Part shown: positions 25,464 through 34,800 of the stretch, one piece after another | Numbering within the stretch: the stretch's first letter is position 1 | How the letters are laid out: every line of letters starts with the position of its first letter | NCBI GenBank assembly: GCA_945948555.1 | Contig: CAMFBM010000017.1 | Span: 1-47,468, forward strand | Source: an uncultured Bacteroidales bacterium | GTDB taxonomy: Bacteria; Bacteroidota; Bacteroidia; Bacteroidales; UBA932 | DNA length: 47,468 bases | Direction of reading: 5' to 3' | The notes under the pieces: generated by a model | What the model was told of the DNA's origin: nothing | Database searches by the model: none | What the model saw: only the letters and a program-made list of their open reading frames with translations | Program-made: the position numbers and the translations under genes

Positions 25464-26051
25464 ATGATGGAATTCCGTAAGAAAATCAAATTGTTTGCCC
25501 TGGCAATCTGTATGGGCGCAGGGCTTCTTCTGCTTGATGTAGAGGAAGCCCGTGCCCAGCAGTTTGCTGTTAAAGCCAATGCATTAAACTGGGTGTTGTG
25601 TACTCCAGACATCGGTTTTGAACTTGTCACTGGGGAACATACAAGTCTCTCACTTTCTGCATCGGGACATTACAAACCTTACGGAGTCAATTCAAAAATT
25701 TTCCTCCTCCAGCCGGAATTCCGATACTGGTTCAACGGAAGACCCCTCACCAGGGAGTTTGTCGGAGTGACTGCATTTGCTACGACCTACGACATTTCGG
25801 TCAGCAACCGCCGTTTCGACGGTGAGGCGCTTGCCCTTGGGCTCACGGGAGGATATGTATTCAATCTCGGACCCCGCTGGGGTATGGAAATGTCGGGAGG
25901 TTTCGGCTTCCTGTTCTTCAATCAGAAACAACTGACTCTTCACGACAATTATGAGGATGCGTTTGTCGGAGAGGGTGTGAAAGCGAATTCCTGGGGATAT
26001 AAACTGTTCCCCGTGAAGCTGGGAGTTACTTTCATATATATAATTAAATGA
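25464..26051 (+). CDS. DUF3575 protein, short form
   Basis: A 195-residue exported protein with a signal peptide ending near ARAQQ. The mature part begins FAVKANALNWVLCTPDIGFEL and includes LLQPEFRYWFNGRP, the standard DUF3575 landmarks, and ends in VKLGVTFIYIIK. Alternating hydrophobic strands suggest an eight-stranded outer-membrane barrel. It is a typical length for the family, unlike the longer copy at 19427. Two DUF3575 genes in one pilus operon is noteworthy; they may sit at different places in the assembly or act with different fimbrillins. Confidence 0.88.
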   Translation: MMEFRKKIKLFALAICMGAGLLLLDVEEARAQQFAVKANALNWVLCTPDIGFELVTGEHTSLSLSASGHYKPYGVNSKIFLLQPEFRYWFNGRPLTREFVGVTAFATTYDISVSNRRFDGEALALGLTGGYVFNLGPRWGMEMSGGFGFLFFNQKQLTLHDNYEDAFVGEGVKANSWGYKLFPVKLGVTFIYIIK

Positions 26052-26061
26052 AACTCCGGTT

Positions 26062-28341
26062 ATGAAGAAGGTGTTTTGTTCTCTCGTTTCTATCCTGTTG
26101 CTTTCCGTCCTTTTCACGGATGGGGGTCTCCGTTGTGATGCACAGGAGAAAAAACTGGTCACGGGCCGTGTGACCAACAAGAGCGACAATGACAAACCTT
26201 TGACTGATGTGCAGATATATGCCTACAATACTGTAGCTGAGGCGGAAGATGCCTATAATCAGCTGATGGAGGCGCGCCGTACCGGAGGATTCTTCTCTGC
26301 CGGTCTGGTCACTGAGACCTATCCGGACACGGGAGGCTACTATGAGGTCAGCGTGGCCCAGAATGGAGCCATATTGTTCTATACTGGAATAGTTGATCCC
26401 ATTCTCGAGAAGGTGAATTATCGTCTTGAAATCAATGTCCAGTTCGCACTTGAAATCGTCCTTGATGCTGCGAAGAAAACTGTGGACAGGGTGACTGATG
26501 TCGTGATAATCGAACCACCTACAGAAGACGGTGAGAACATCATTTCACCGCGTGCCTTTCCTTTTGATCCGAAAAATCGTCTGATTCATACAGACTCCCG
26601 TCTTGTAGTCCAGTCTAATGTAATTGATTGCGATACCGGGGATACGGTCAGTTTCGGCAGGCCGCTCGTCTATGATGGGAAGCAATATCACGAGACTCAG
26701 TTCAGGAGGATGAATTTCAATCCGGAGGAGGACCCCCTCTATCCTTTTGCCGACAAGAATCCGAGGCTCTATGATTCCCTGAACGTCGTTCAGTGGGTGG
26801 ATACAATCTTCCGTGAGCATCCGGATCATTTCTATCAATGCGAGAACAAAATATGGCTTGAAGATTATAACCATATATATTTCGACTTCTCCAAGACGTA
26901 CGACACGAAGAGGTTGCGTCGTCCTATGCAGTTCCTCGAATATTCCTTTGATTCGTATGATCTTGACCCGGAAAAATACAGGAAGCATCCTCGCAGGGAA
27001 AAGAGAAATGCCGCCGGAGACATATCCTTGACCTTCCTTGTCGGCAAGGCCCAGTTAGACCCGGCCGACACGATGAACAATTTTTATATGGAGTCCCTCA
27101 AGAGTGAACTTACGGCCATTGTCACAGGAGAGGGTTCCACATTGAAGGAATTTCACATCGAGGGAGTCGCATCGCCCGACGGACCGTACGCGAAAAATGT
27201 CGATCTTGCACAAAAGAGGATGGCTTTTGCTCTTGAGCAGATAACTTCCGTGCTCCCTCGTGACGTCAGGGCCAGGGTTTATATGACCAAAAAGGCCAAG
27301 GTGGCTTCCTGGGAAGACGTTGCCGACCTTCTTTTCGCGGATTCACTCAAAACGGAGGCTGACAAGGTCCGTGAGATTGCCCGGAAATTTTCCAAGAGTA
27401 TGGACCAGCAGTGGTCGCAGATTCGTGCCCTGCCTTTCTACAAGACCCTCATTTCGCCACGTTTGCCGAAACTACGTTCCGTAAGTTACACATACGTAAA
27501 TGAAATATACAGGGAACTGACCCCTGCTGAAATCCTTGACAGGTATAAAACCGATGAAGACTACCGCAATGGTACGAAGGAGTTCGCCCTTTATGAGTAT
27601 TGGCACCTTTTCAATATGCTTAAGGACGAAAAGGAACTTGAGGCCGTGTACCGAAGGGCTCTCGTGGCTTCAGAAAAGGCGGAGACAAAAAAATGGGTAC
27701 TTCCGGCCAACAATCTTGCCGTTCTCTGCATAAAGAACGAGGCTCCTGACACGACGATTCTCGCCCCGTTCATAGATTTGAATTATCCCTGCAATTATAC
27801 CATACGTGATATGAACAGGGGAACCCAGGAAATTTTCAATCCCGAGCAGGTAATTGCGAACCAGGTCGTGATGCTTCTGATGATGAAGAAATATTTCCGG
27901 GCTGTTCAGCTGTCCGTTTATCTGCCGAGCCGTTATAAGCTCCTGAAAGCAATCACCAAATGCCTTGCAGGCTATTTCAAGAATGCTGAGACCGAGGAGG
28001 GTAGGGAAATATATACCCTTGTCAGGGATTCGTCCCCGAGGAACAAAGTCGTGATGAACCTTGCCGTAGGAAACATCGGACTTGCTAAAAATGCACTTAT
28101 GGCCCTGCCTCAGGATGATCCTATTACACTGTATCTTACCTGCCAGGCCATCTGCCGCAGCAATACCGATGCTCTTACTATGGAATATGAGGATTATGAC
28201 AAGGCTATGATGGCTCTTGTGGACTGTTTCAAGAAGGATAAGAAATATATCAGAACTGCCGAGGCTGATTGGGACATATTCGAGGACATCCTGAAGGATG
28301 CCAAGGCTGAATATGAGATGCAGATGTCTATGGGAATGTGA
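26062..28341 (+). CDS. Large OmpA-like protein of the pilus operon
   Basis: A 759-residue exported protein. A signal peptide is followed by a carboxypeptidase-regulatory-like beta-sandwich (about residues 33-145, KLVTGRVTNKSDNDKPLTDVQIYAY written as VTGRVTNKS...PLTDVQIYAY). A middle part of unknown fold follows. An OmpA-like segment starts near residue 320 (ISLTFLVGKAQLDPAD) and includes FHIEGVASPDGPYAKNVDLA from about 364, the motif region that binds peptidoglycan in OmpA-family domains. The last ~250 residues look helical with TPR-like repetition. Proteins with an OmpA part are frequent in type V pilus loci. I infer it fixes the pilus base to the cell wall. The start is 10 bp after the DUF3575 stop codon. 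Confidence 0.75.
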   Translation: MKKVFCSLVSILLLSVLFTDGGLRCDAQEKKLVTGRVTNKSDNDKPLTDVQIYAYNTVAEAEDAYNQLMEARRTGGFFSAGLVTETYPDTGGYYEVSVAQNGAILFYTGIVDPILEKVNYRLEINVQFALEIVLDAAKKTVDRVTDVVIIEPPTEDGENIISPRAFPFDPKNRLIHTDSRLVVQSNVIDCDTGDTVSFGRPLVYDGKQYHETQFRRMNFNPEEDPLYPFADKNPRLYDSLNVVQWVDTIFREHPDHFYQCENKIWLEDYNHIYFDFSKTYDTKRLRRPMQFLEYSFDSYDLDPEKYRKHPRREKRNAAGDISLTFLVGKAQLDPADTMNNFYMESLKSELTAIVTGEGSTLKEFHIEGVASPDGPYAKNVDLAQKRMAFALEQITSVLPRDVRARVYMTKKAKVASWEDVADLLFADSLKTEADKVREIARKFSKSMDQQWSQIRALPFYKTLISPRLPKLRSVSYTYVNEIYRELTPAEILDRYKTDEDYRNGTKEFALYEYWHLFNMLKDEKELEAVYRRALVASEKAETKKWVLPANNLAVLCIKNEAPDTTILAPFIDLNYPCNYTIRDMNRGTQEIFNPEQVIANQVVMLLMMKKYFRAVQLSVYLPSRYKLLKAITKCLAGYFKNAETEEGREIYTLVRDSSPRNKVVMNLAVGNIGLAKNALMALPQDDPITLYLTCQAICRSNTDALTMEYEDYDKAMMALVDCFKKDKKYIRTAEADWDIFEDILKDAKAEYEMQMSMGM

Positions 28342-28346
28342 TTTTT

Positions 28347-29681
28347 ATGATGATTAGGCTGAAATTCATATATCTTTTCTTTGCGGCGGGGATTCTCCAT
28401 CTTTCCGTTACTGCGTCTGCTTCGTCATTATCGCCGGCACCGTCTGCGTCTTCGGTGGATACATCCTCGGTGAAAACGGGAGAGAATGTTGTGGCGGATT
28501 CTGCGGCCGTTAATAAAAAGAAGGGTTTTAATGCCTCGGCCTACAGTATGCAGAAACGCTATCGGGTAAAGAATGCCTCACAGTTTGTCAATGGAGGGTT
28601 TCTGAACAATTCTTCACTTTCTCTGATTGGCAGCGGTTTCCGTCTTACAGATCCGTGCTATACCAGTGGCCCCTCCCTTCACCTTTCTTTTGGGAAATGG
28701 TTCAGCCCGTATCACGCCGTGAGGGCTGAGGCCGGTGTCGCGTTCTGGGAAGACAATTATGACGGAGCACATGTGAAGGAAGCATCAGTTAAGTTCTCAT
28801 ATCTGTTCAATCTGTCTTCCTATATCTGGGGCTATGATACATCCCGTTTTTGTGAAATATCGACTGTTGTTGGACCGGGATATTCATACCTGTGGCGCTC
28901 CGGGGCCTCCGCTCATTGTTTTACCTCACATATAGGTCTGAATCTCAATCTAAGGGTCTTTCCTGATTTTGATATTTTCGTCGAGCCTCTTTTTGAATTG
29001 TACTCCCATTCATCCATCCTGTCATACGGAGGAACCTGGAGGCGTGTCGCACCGGGATTCAACGGCAGGGTGGGCCTTAGTTACAAACTCGGTCAGAAGA
29101 ATCCTGCAGCGTATTTCCCAGGAGACGGATGGTTTGTCTATCTGACAGGCGGCCCGAATTTCCAGAATTCTTCAGTCGTGTATGAAAGAATCGGCGTTTC
29201 CAAGGCTCTCGGACCGCATATTAATGTTGGTGCCGGCAAATGGTACAAGGATTTCTTTGCCTTCAGACTCTCTCTGTACTATTCGGACTGCAAATGGATG
29301 AAATATCTGACATCCAAGTCTCTCCCTGCATATTATGCAGGTGCGCGCCTTGAGGGTCAGTTTGATGTGGTTAAATTCATTATGCAGGACAGGGATCCGC
29401 GGGTGAGAGCATCCGTGTTGTTCGGACCGGAGGCCGGAATGTATATCAAGAAAGATATGGATTTCAATGTCAGAGGAGTTTATGTGGGACTAACGGCTGC
29501 CCTGCAGGCCAGTGTGCGCATTGCCAAAGGTTTTTCCGTAATTGCTGAACCGAGATTGTCAATCGTACCTTATTCCGCTCCGACAGACAACAGGACAAGA
29601 CCGGATAATAACCGCAATTACTATGATGCCCTGTTGAATTTCAATCTCGGCATCCAGTATGATCTCCCGATTGCAAGGTAA
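28347..29681 (+). CDS. Outer-membrane beta-barrel protein of the pilus operon
   Basis: A 444-residue exported protein, unrecognised by name. It has a signal peptide and a Ser/Ala-rich linker, then many alternating strands with aromatic girdles (for example SLIGSGFRLTDPCYTSGPSLHL cut to GSGFRLTDPC, FGKWFSPYHAVRAEAG, FDIFVEPLFELYSH, FAFRLSLYYSDCKW). The C-terminus LNFNLGIQYDLPIAR fits a barrel strand. Two similar repeats of the FGKW...RAEAG / AGKWYKDFFAFRLSLYYS pattern suggest an internally duplicated barrel. I use the ATG at 28347; a GTG at 28338 overlaps the preceding stop. It ends the operon and converges on purF with 7 bp between. Confidence 0.75.
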   Translation: MMIRLKFIYLFFAAGILHLSVTASASSLSPAPSASSVDTSSVKTGENVVADSAAVNKKKGFNASAYSMQKRYRVKNASQFVNGGFLNNSSLSLIGSGFRLTDPCYTSGPSLHLSFGKWFSPYHAVRAEAGVAFWEDNYDGAHVKEASVKFSYLFNLSSYIWGYDTSRFCEISTVVGPGYSYLWRSGASAHCFTSHIGLNLNLRVFPDFDIFVEPLFELYSHSSILSYGGTWRRVAPGFNGRVGLSYKLGQKNPAAYFPGDGWFVYLTGGPNFQNSSVVYERIGVSKALGPHINVGAGKWYKDFFAFRLSLYYSDCKWMKYLTSKSLPAYYAGARLEGQFDVVKFIMQDRDPRVRASVLFGPEAGMYIKKDMDFNVRGVYVGLTAALQASVRIAKGFSVIAEPRLSIVPYSAPTDNRTRPDNNRNYYDALLNFNLGIQYDLPIAR

Positions 29682-29687
29682 TCGGGA
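29665..29687. terminator. Small hairpin at the pilus/purF convergence
   Basis: TCCCGATT (29665-29672) and AATCGGGA (29680-29687) form a perfect 8-bp stem with a 7-nt loop spanning the stop codon of the barrel gene. No T-tract follows on either strand, so it may only partly terminate. Confidence 0.35.
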
Positions 29688-29688
29688 A

Positions 29689-31107
29689 TCAGAATTTGCC
29701 GTCCTTGTTGGCTTCTTCGATGGATTGGTATAGGGCGGTAGGGTAGCGGCCGCTGAAGCAGGCCAGGCAGAGTTCGTTTCTTCCGCCTGCCGTGAACAGA
29801 GCTTCCTCGGAAAGGAATGCTATTGAGTCTGCAGCAAGGTATTCCCTGACTTCCTCAAGGCTCTTGTGGGCGCAGAGAAGCTCCTCATAGGTGGATATGT
29901 CCACCCCGTAGAAGCAAGGTGCCTTTATCTGCGGGCTGGCGATGCGTACGTGCACTTCGCTGGCACCCGCCTCCTTCAGCATCCTGACAATTCTTCTGGA
30001 AGTGGTTCCCCTGACTACGGAATCATCAATCAGCACGACTCTCTTGCCTTTGACAATTGTCTTGACGGCAGACAGTTTCATCCTCACGCCTTTCTCCCTC
30101 ATTGCCTGCGAAGGGAAAATGAATGTCCTTCCGATATATTTGTTCTTTATGAGCCCCATTTCGTACGGGAGTCCGCTCTCTTCCGCGTAACCCATTGCTG
30201 CACTGAGACTTGAATCCGGTACGCCTACCACTATATCTGCATCTGCAGGAGCTTCCCTGGCGAGAAGTCTGCCGGTTTCCTTGCGGAAACTGTGAACGTT
30301 GCATCCCTCTATGTCGCTGTCAGGACGGGCGAAATAGATGTACTCCATAGCGCACATTGCGTGGCGTTTGTACTCCGAGTACTGTCTTGATCTGATTCCG
30401 TGATGGTCAACTGTGATGACCTCCCCCGGCTCGATGTCCCTGATGAATTCGGCCCCGATGGTGTCGAAGGCGCAGGTCTCGCTGCTGATGACATAACCCT
30501 CTCCGAGCTTTGCGATTGAGAGCGGCCTCAGACCGTATTTGTCCCGGCAGGCATATATTCTGTTCTTGGTCATTATCAGGAAGGCGAATGCTCCCTCAAT
30601 CATGTTCAGGGCTTCAAGAATTGCGAAGATTCTCGGCTTCCTGCGGTCAATTGCGTCCTTCTTGATCAGGTGTGCGAGTATTTCGCTGTCCGAAGATGAC
30701 TGGAAAAGACTGCCTCTGTCCTCAAGATATTTCCTCAACTGTGCTGAGTTCACGAGGTTTCCGTTGTGTGCAAGGGAAAAGTCGCCCGTGTTGTGCCTGA
30801 AAAGGAAAGGCTGCACGTTCTCGATGCCACCTCCACCGGTGGTGGAGTAACGCACGTGGCCTATTGCCATCGAACCGGGGAGTGAGGAGACTTTGCTCTC
30901 ATCGAACACCTCGGTCACAAGTCCTTCTCCCTTGATCCTCTTCAGATATCCCTCGTCGTTCACCGCCACGATTCCGCAACCTTCCTGGCCCCTGTGCTGG
31001 AGGGCGTGCAGCCCGTAGTACACAAGGCTGGCTGCGTCGGGAACACCCCACACTCCGAAGACACCACATTCTTCGTGAATTTCCTCTGTCTGGTATTTCT
31101 CAGTCAT
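29689..31107 (-). CDS. purF: Amidophosphoribosyltransferase
   Basis: A 472-residue enzyme catalysing the first committed step of purine synthesis: PRPP plus glutamine to 5-phosphoribosylamine. A short leader (13 residues) precedes Cys14 in ECGVFGVWG, which becomes the N-terminal nucleophile after processing as in the Bacillus type. The glutaminase part has ALQHRGQEGCGI. The PRPP loop is VVLIDDSVVRGTTSRRIV. The C-terminal LCLACFSG with its CxxC fits the 4Fe-4S cluster type. It is the last gene of the purE-L-C-F operon and lies 12 bp after purC. Confidence 0.97.
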   Translation of the reverse strand: MTEKYQTEEIHEECGVFGVWGVPDAASLVYYGLHALQHRGQEGCGIVAVNDEGYLKRIKGEGLVTEVFDESKVSSLPGSMAIGHVRYSTTGGGGIENVQPFLFRHNTGDFSLAHNGNLVNSAQLRKYLEDRGSLFQSSSDSEILAHLIKKDAIDRRKPRIFAILEALNMIEGAFAFLIMTKNRIYACRDKYGLRPLSIAKLGEGYVISSETCAFDTIGAEFIRDIEPGEVITVDHHGIRSRQYSEYKRHAMCAMEYIYFARPDSDIEGCNVHSFRKETGRLLAREAPADADIVVGVPDSSLSAAMGYAEESGLPYEMGLIKNKYIGRTFIFPSQAMREKGVRMKLSAVKTIVKGKRVVLIDDSVVRGTTSRRIVRMLKEAGASEVHVRIASPQIKAPCFYGVDISTYEELLCAHKSLEEVREYLAADSIAFLSEEALFTAGGRNELCLACFSGRYPTALYQSIEEANKDGKF

Positions 31108-31119
31108 TTTCTCACTTTT

Positions 31120-31875
31120 TTAGTCCTCAATGGCCTCATTATATCCCTGGGAGGCAAGTCTCTCGTAAACAGTCCTGTACGCATCCCCGACCTTGCCCAT
31201 GTCCCTGCGGAAACGGTCCTTGTCGAGTCTTTCGCGGGTCTGGAGGTCCCAGAACCGTGCATTGTCCGGATTGATCTCGTCCGCGAGAATAATCCCTCCC
31301 TGAGGGAGCCGTCCGAACTCAATCTTGAAGTCAATCAGTTCTATTCCCACATTACTGAACACAGGAACCAGGATTTCGTTGATCCTTTTCGTCTGACTGT
31401 AAATCTCCTTCAACTCGTCTTCAGTAAGAAGCCCGAGGGCTATGGCGTGATAGTCATTGATTATCGGGTCGCAGAGATCCTCGTTCTTGTAGCATAGGTC
31501 AAAAATCGGTGCGGCAGGCTTCAGACCTTCCTTCAGACCGAGCCTTGCCGCCATCGAACCTGCGATGACATTGCGGACTATCACCTCCACAGGGATGTTC
31601 GCAACCCTCCTGCATACCTGTTCGGTCAGGGATGACCTTCTGATGAAATGGGAATCAATCCCATTGTCCCTCAGGATGTTGTATATCATCGTCGCAATGG
31701 CGCAGTTCATCCTTCCCTTGTCGGCAATAACAGCCCTCTTGATTTTGTTGAAGGCTGTGATGTTGTCGGTGAAGCAGACCAGCACCTTGTCGGGGTCCTC
31801 AGTACCGAAGATCTTCACGGATTCCCCGTTGTATATTATTTCCCTTTTGTCCATATTCTTTCTGTGTTCCGTCAT
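31120..31875 (-). CDS. purC: SAICAR synthetase
   Basis: A 251-residue phosphoribosylaminoimidazole-succinocarboxamide synthase joining aspartate to CAIR with ATP. The early part EDPDKVLVCFTDNITAFN matches the family's nucleotide site. VEVIVRNVIAGSMAARLGL and LADEINPDNARFWD are the two family signatures. The ATG at 31875 is used; a Met at residue 8 is another possible start. The start lies 18 bp after purL and the stop 12 bp before purF. Confidence 0.96.
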   Translation of the reverse strand: MTEHRKNMDKREIIYNGESVKIFGTEDPDKVLVCFTDNITAFNKIKRAVIADKGRMNCAIATMIYNILRDNGIDSHFIRRSSLTEQVCRRVANIPVEVIVRNVIAGSMAARLGLKEGLKPAAPIFDLCYKNEDLCDPIINDYHAIALGLLTEDELKEIYSQTKRINEILVPVFSNVGIELIDFKIEFGRLPQGGIILADEINPDNARFWDLQTRERLDKDRFRRDMGKVGDAYRTVYERLASQGYNEAIED

Positions 31876-31893
31876 TGCGGCCTTACCGGGATT

Positions 31894-34800
31894 CTAATTT
31901 CCCCGGAAATACCTCACTGCATTCTCGAACAGCGGCTGCTCCAGCCCGTCGTCCACAATGTTCTTGAAGACATTCCGCTCGTAACGCTCCGTGTGGCCCA
32001 TCTTGCCGAGAATCTGTCCGTTGCGGCTGATGATTCCCTCGATGGCGTAATATGACCCGTTCGGGTTGTAAGGGGATTCCATCGTAGGAGTCTCTTCAAT
32101 CGGGTCGGCATACTGGAACGCCACCTGACCGTTCGCAAACAGTTCGCGGGCCAGTTCCCCGCTGACCACGAATTTGCCTTCACCGTGGCTGACTGCAATG
32201 GTGTGCAAATCTCCGATGTTCATACCGGCAAGCCACGGGGAGTTGGTTGAGGCCACCCGCGTGGTAACCATCTGTGAGATGTGACGGTTGATGTCGTTGC
32301 GGAAAAGGGTAGGGGATTCCTTTGTCACCATTCCCAGCCTTCCGTATGGCAGCAGTCCTGACTTGACAAGTGCCTGGAAGCCGTTGCAGATTCCGAGAAT
32401 CAGACCGCCCCTGTCAATCAGCGAGTGGACAGCCTCAGTTATATCCTTGTTGTTCAATATGTTCGCAATGAACTTTCCGCTTCCGTCAGGTTCGTCTCCG
32501 GCGGAGAATCCGCCCGCAAGCATAAGAATGTGGCACTGGTCAATATTCCGTTTCATCTCCTTGATCGAGGTGAAAATGTCGTCCTCCGTCAGGTTGCGGA
32601 ACACTCCGAGGCGTACCTCGGCTCCGGCTTTCCTGAATGCCTTGGCACTGTCATAGTCGCAGTTCGTTCCCGGGAAGACGGGGATGTAGACCACTGGAGT
32701 CTGCACAGGCTCTCCCTTGTACCTCATCTCGGCTTTCTTGACCTTCAGCGGTTTGATCCCTTCAAATCCTTCAGGGACAATCCCTTCGTGGGAAGCCTGG
32801 CGGCTGTCCGGATATATTTTGTTGAATGTGATGCTGTTGGCGTCCATCATTTCGAAGAGGTCCAGGTCTTCTCCGTTGATGTGCAGAAGTCCGTCTTCCC
32901 CGTCGGTCACCTCACCGATGAGAACCGCACCCGGGAAGTCGAGCTCAACCTCCGATTCTACAAGGATGGAGCCGGGAGCCGCGCAGAAAAGGTCCTTCTC
33001 ATCCATCTTGACCCTGACTCCGAATCCGTTTCCGAATGACATCTTTGTAATGGCCTCGATTGCTCCGGCTTTCCTGACTGCGAAACCTGAAACGATGTCC
33101 CCGCTCTCAATGTGCTCGTGGATGTAGCTCCAGGCACTCCTGAGCCAATCCAGATCAGGCATCCTGTCTGCAAGAGGTGTGTGTCTGAAGTAGTAGAGCC
33201 TGTTGCCTTCCCATTTGAGTTCAGGTGAAATCACCTTGTTCGCATCAACTGTGGTGATTCCGAAGGCCACAAGGGTAGGAGGCACATTGATGTGCTCGAA
33301 AGTACCGCTCATCGAGTCCTTGCCTCCGATTGAAGGCAGGCCGAGTTCCACCTGCATTTTCAGTGCACCCAGAAGGGCTGAAAGCGGTTTGCCCCAGCTG
33401 TGAGGGTCGGAAGTCATCCTCTCGAAATACTCCTGGTAGGAGAATCTCATCCTGTCATATTTACCTCCGGCGGCAACCACTTTGGCGCAGGCCTCGACAA
33501 CTGCGTAGGCGGCACCGTGGTAAGGGCTCCACTCGGAAATGAACGGATCGTATCCGAATGCCATCATACTTGCGGTGTCCGTGTAGCCGTCAACAGGGAG
33601 TTTCTGAACGGACACCTGGGTCTCGGTCGTCTGGAGCATTCCCCCGAAAGGCATCAGGACGGTCGAGCGCCCGATTGTCGAGTCGAACATCTCGATGAGA
33701 CCTTTCTGTGAAGTCACGTTAGGGTCGGAAAGGGTTTCCAGAGTGCGCTCCCTGATGCTTCCCTCTGCCTGTGAGGCTTCGAAAGGATTCCTGTCCTCGA
33801 CTGCAGGAACGGCAGCGGAAGAATAGTGTCTGGCTCCGGCGCTGTCAATGAACTCCCTTGAAAGGTCAACCACTTTCCTGTCTCCGTTGAACATTCTCAG
33901 GCGTGCCGTGTCTGTCACATTTGCTACGTGGGTAACCTCCACGTTCTCGCTGGCGCAGAACCTCCTGAACTCCTCCATATCCTTGCTCTCAACCACCACT
34001 GCCATTCTTTCCTGGGATTCGCTGATGGCGAGTTCGGTCGAGTTGAGCCCGCTGTATTTTGTCGGAACGCGGTCAAGCCAGATGTCGAGTCCGTCGGCAA
34101 GTTCGCCGATGGCCACGCTGACTCCTCCCGCTCCGAAATCGTTTGATTTCTTGATCAGCCTTGTCACCTCGCTGCGGCGGAATAGTCTCTGGAGTTTCCT
34201 TTCTTCAGGTGCATTTCCTTTCTGGACCTCACTTCCGCAGGTCTCCAGCGATGCTTCAGTGTGCTCTTTGGATGAACCTGTGGCTCCGCCGATTCCGTCC
34301 CTTCCGGTCCTTCCTCCCAAAAGCAGGATCACATCGCCCGGCGCCGGACTTTCCCTTCTGACATTCTCTGCCTTGACCGCACCCACGACCGCACCGATTT
34401 CCATCCTCTTGGCGGTGTAGCCCGGGTGGTAGATTTCGCGCACGTGAGTTGTGGCGAGTCCTATCTGGTTTCCGTAACTTGAGTATCCGTGTGCTGCCTT
34501 GCGGCTGATGACTTTCTGTGGCAGTTTACCCGGAATGGTGTCCGAAACACTCTGCCAGATGTTCCCGGCACCAGTCACACGCATTGCCTGATAGACATAC
34601 GCCCTTCCGGAGAGAGGGTCCCTGATTGCCCCGCCAAGACAAGTCGCTGCGCCTCCGAACGGTTCGATTTCAGTCGGATGGTTGTGGGTTTCGTTCTTGA
34701 ACTGGAGCAGCCATTTCTCCTTGTGAGTCTCCTCACCCGGTGCATCTGCAAGGTCGATGTCAACGAAGATGCTGCACGCATTGTTCTCCTCGCTGACCTC

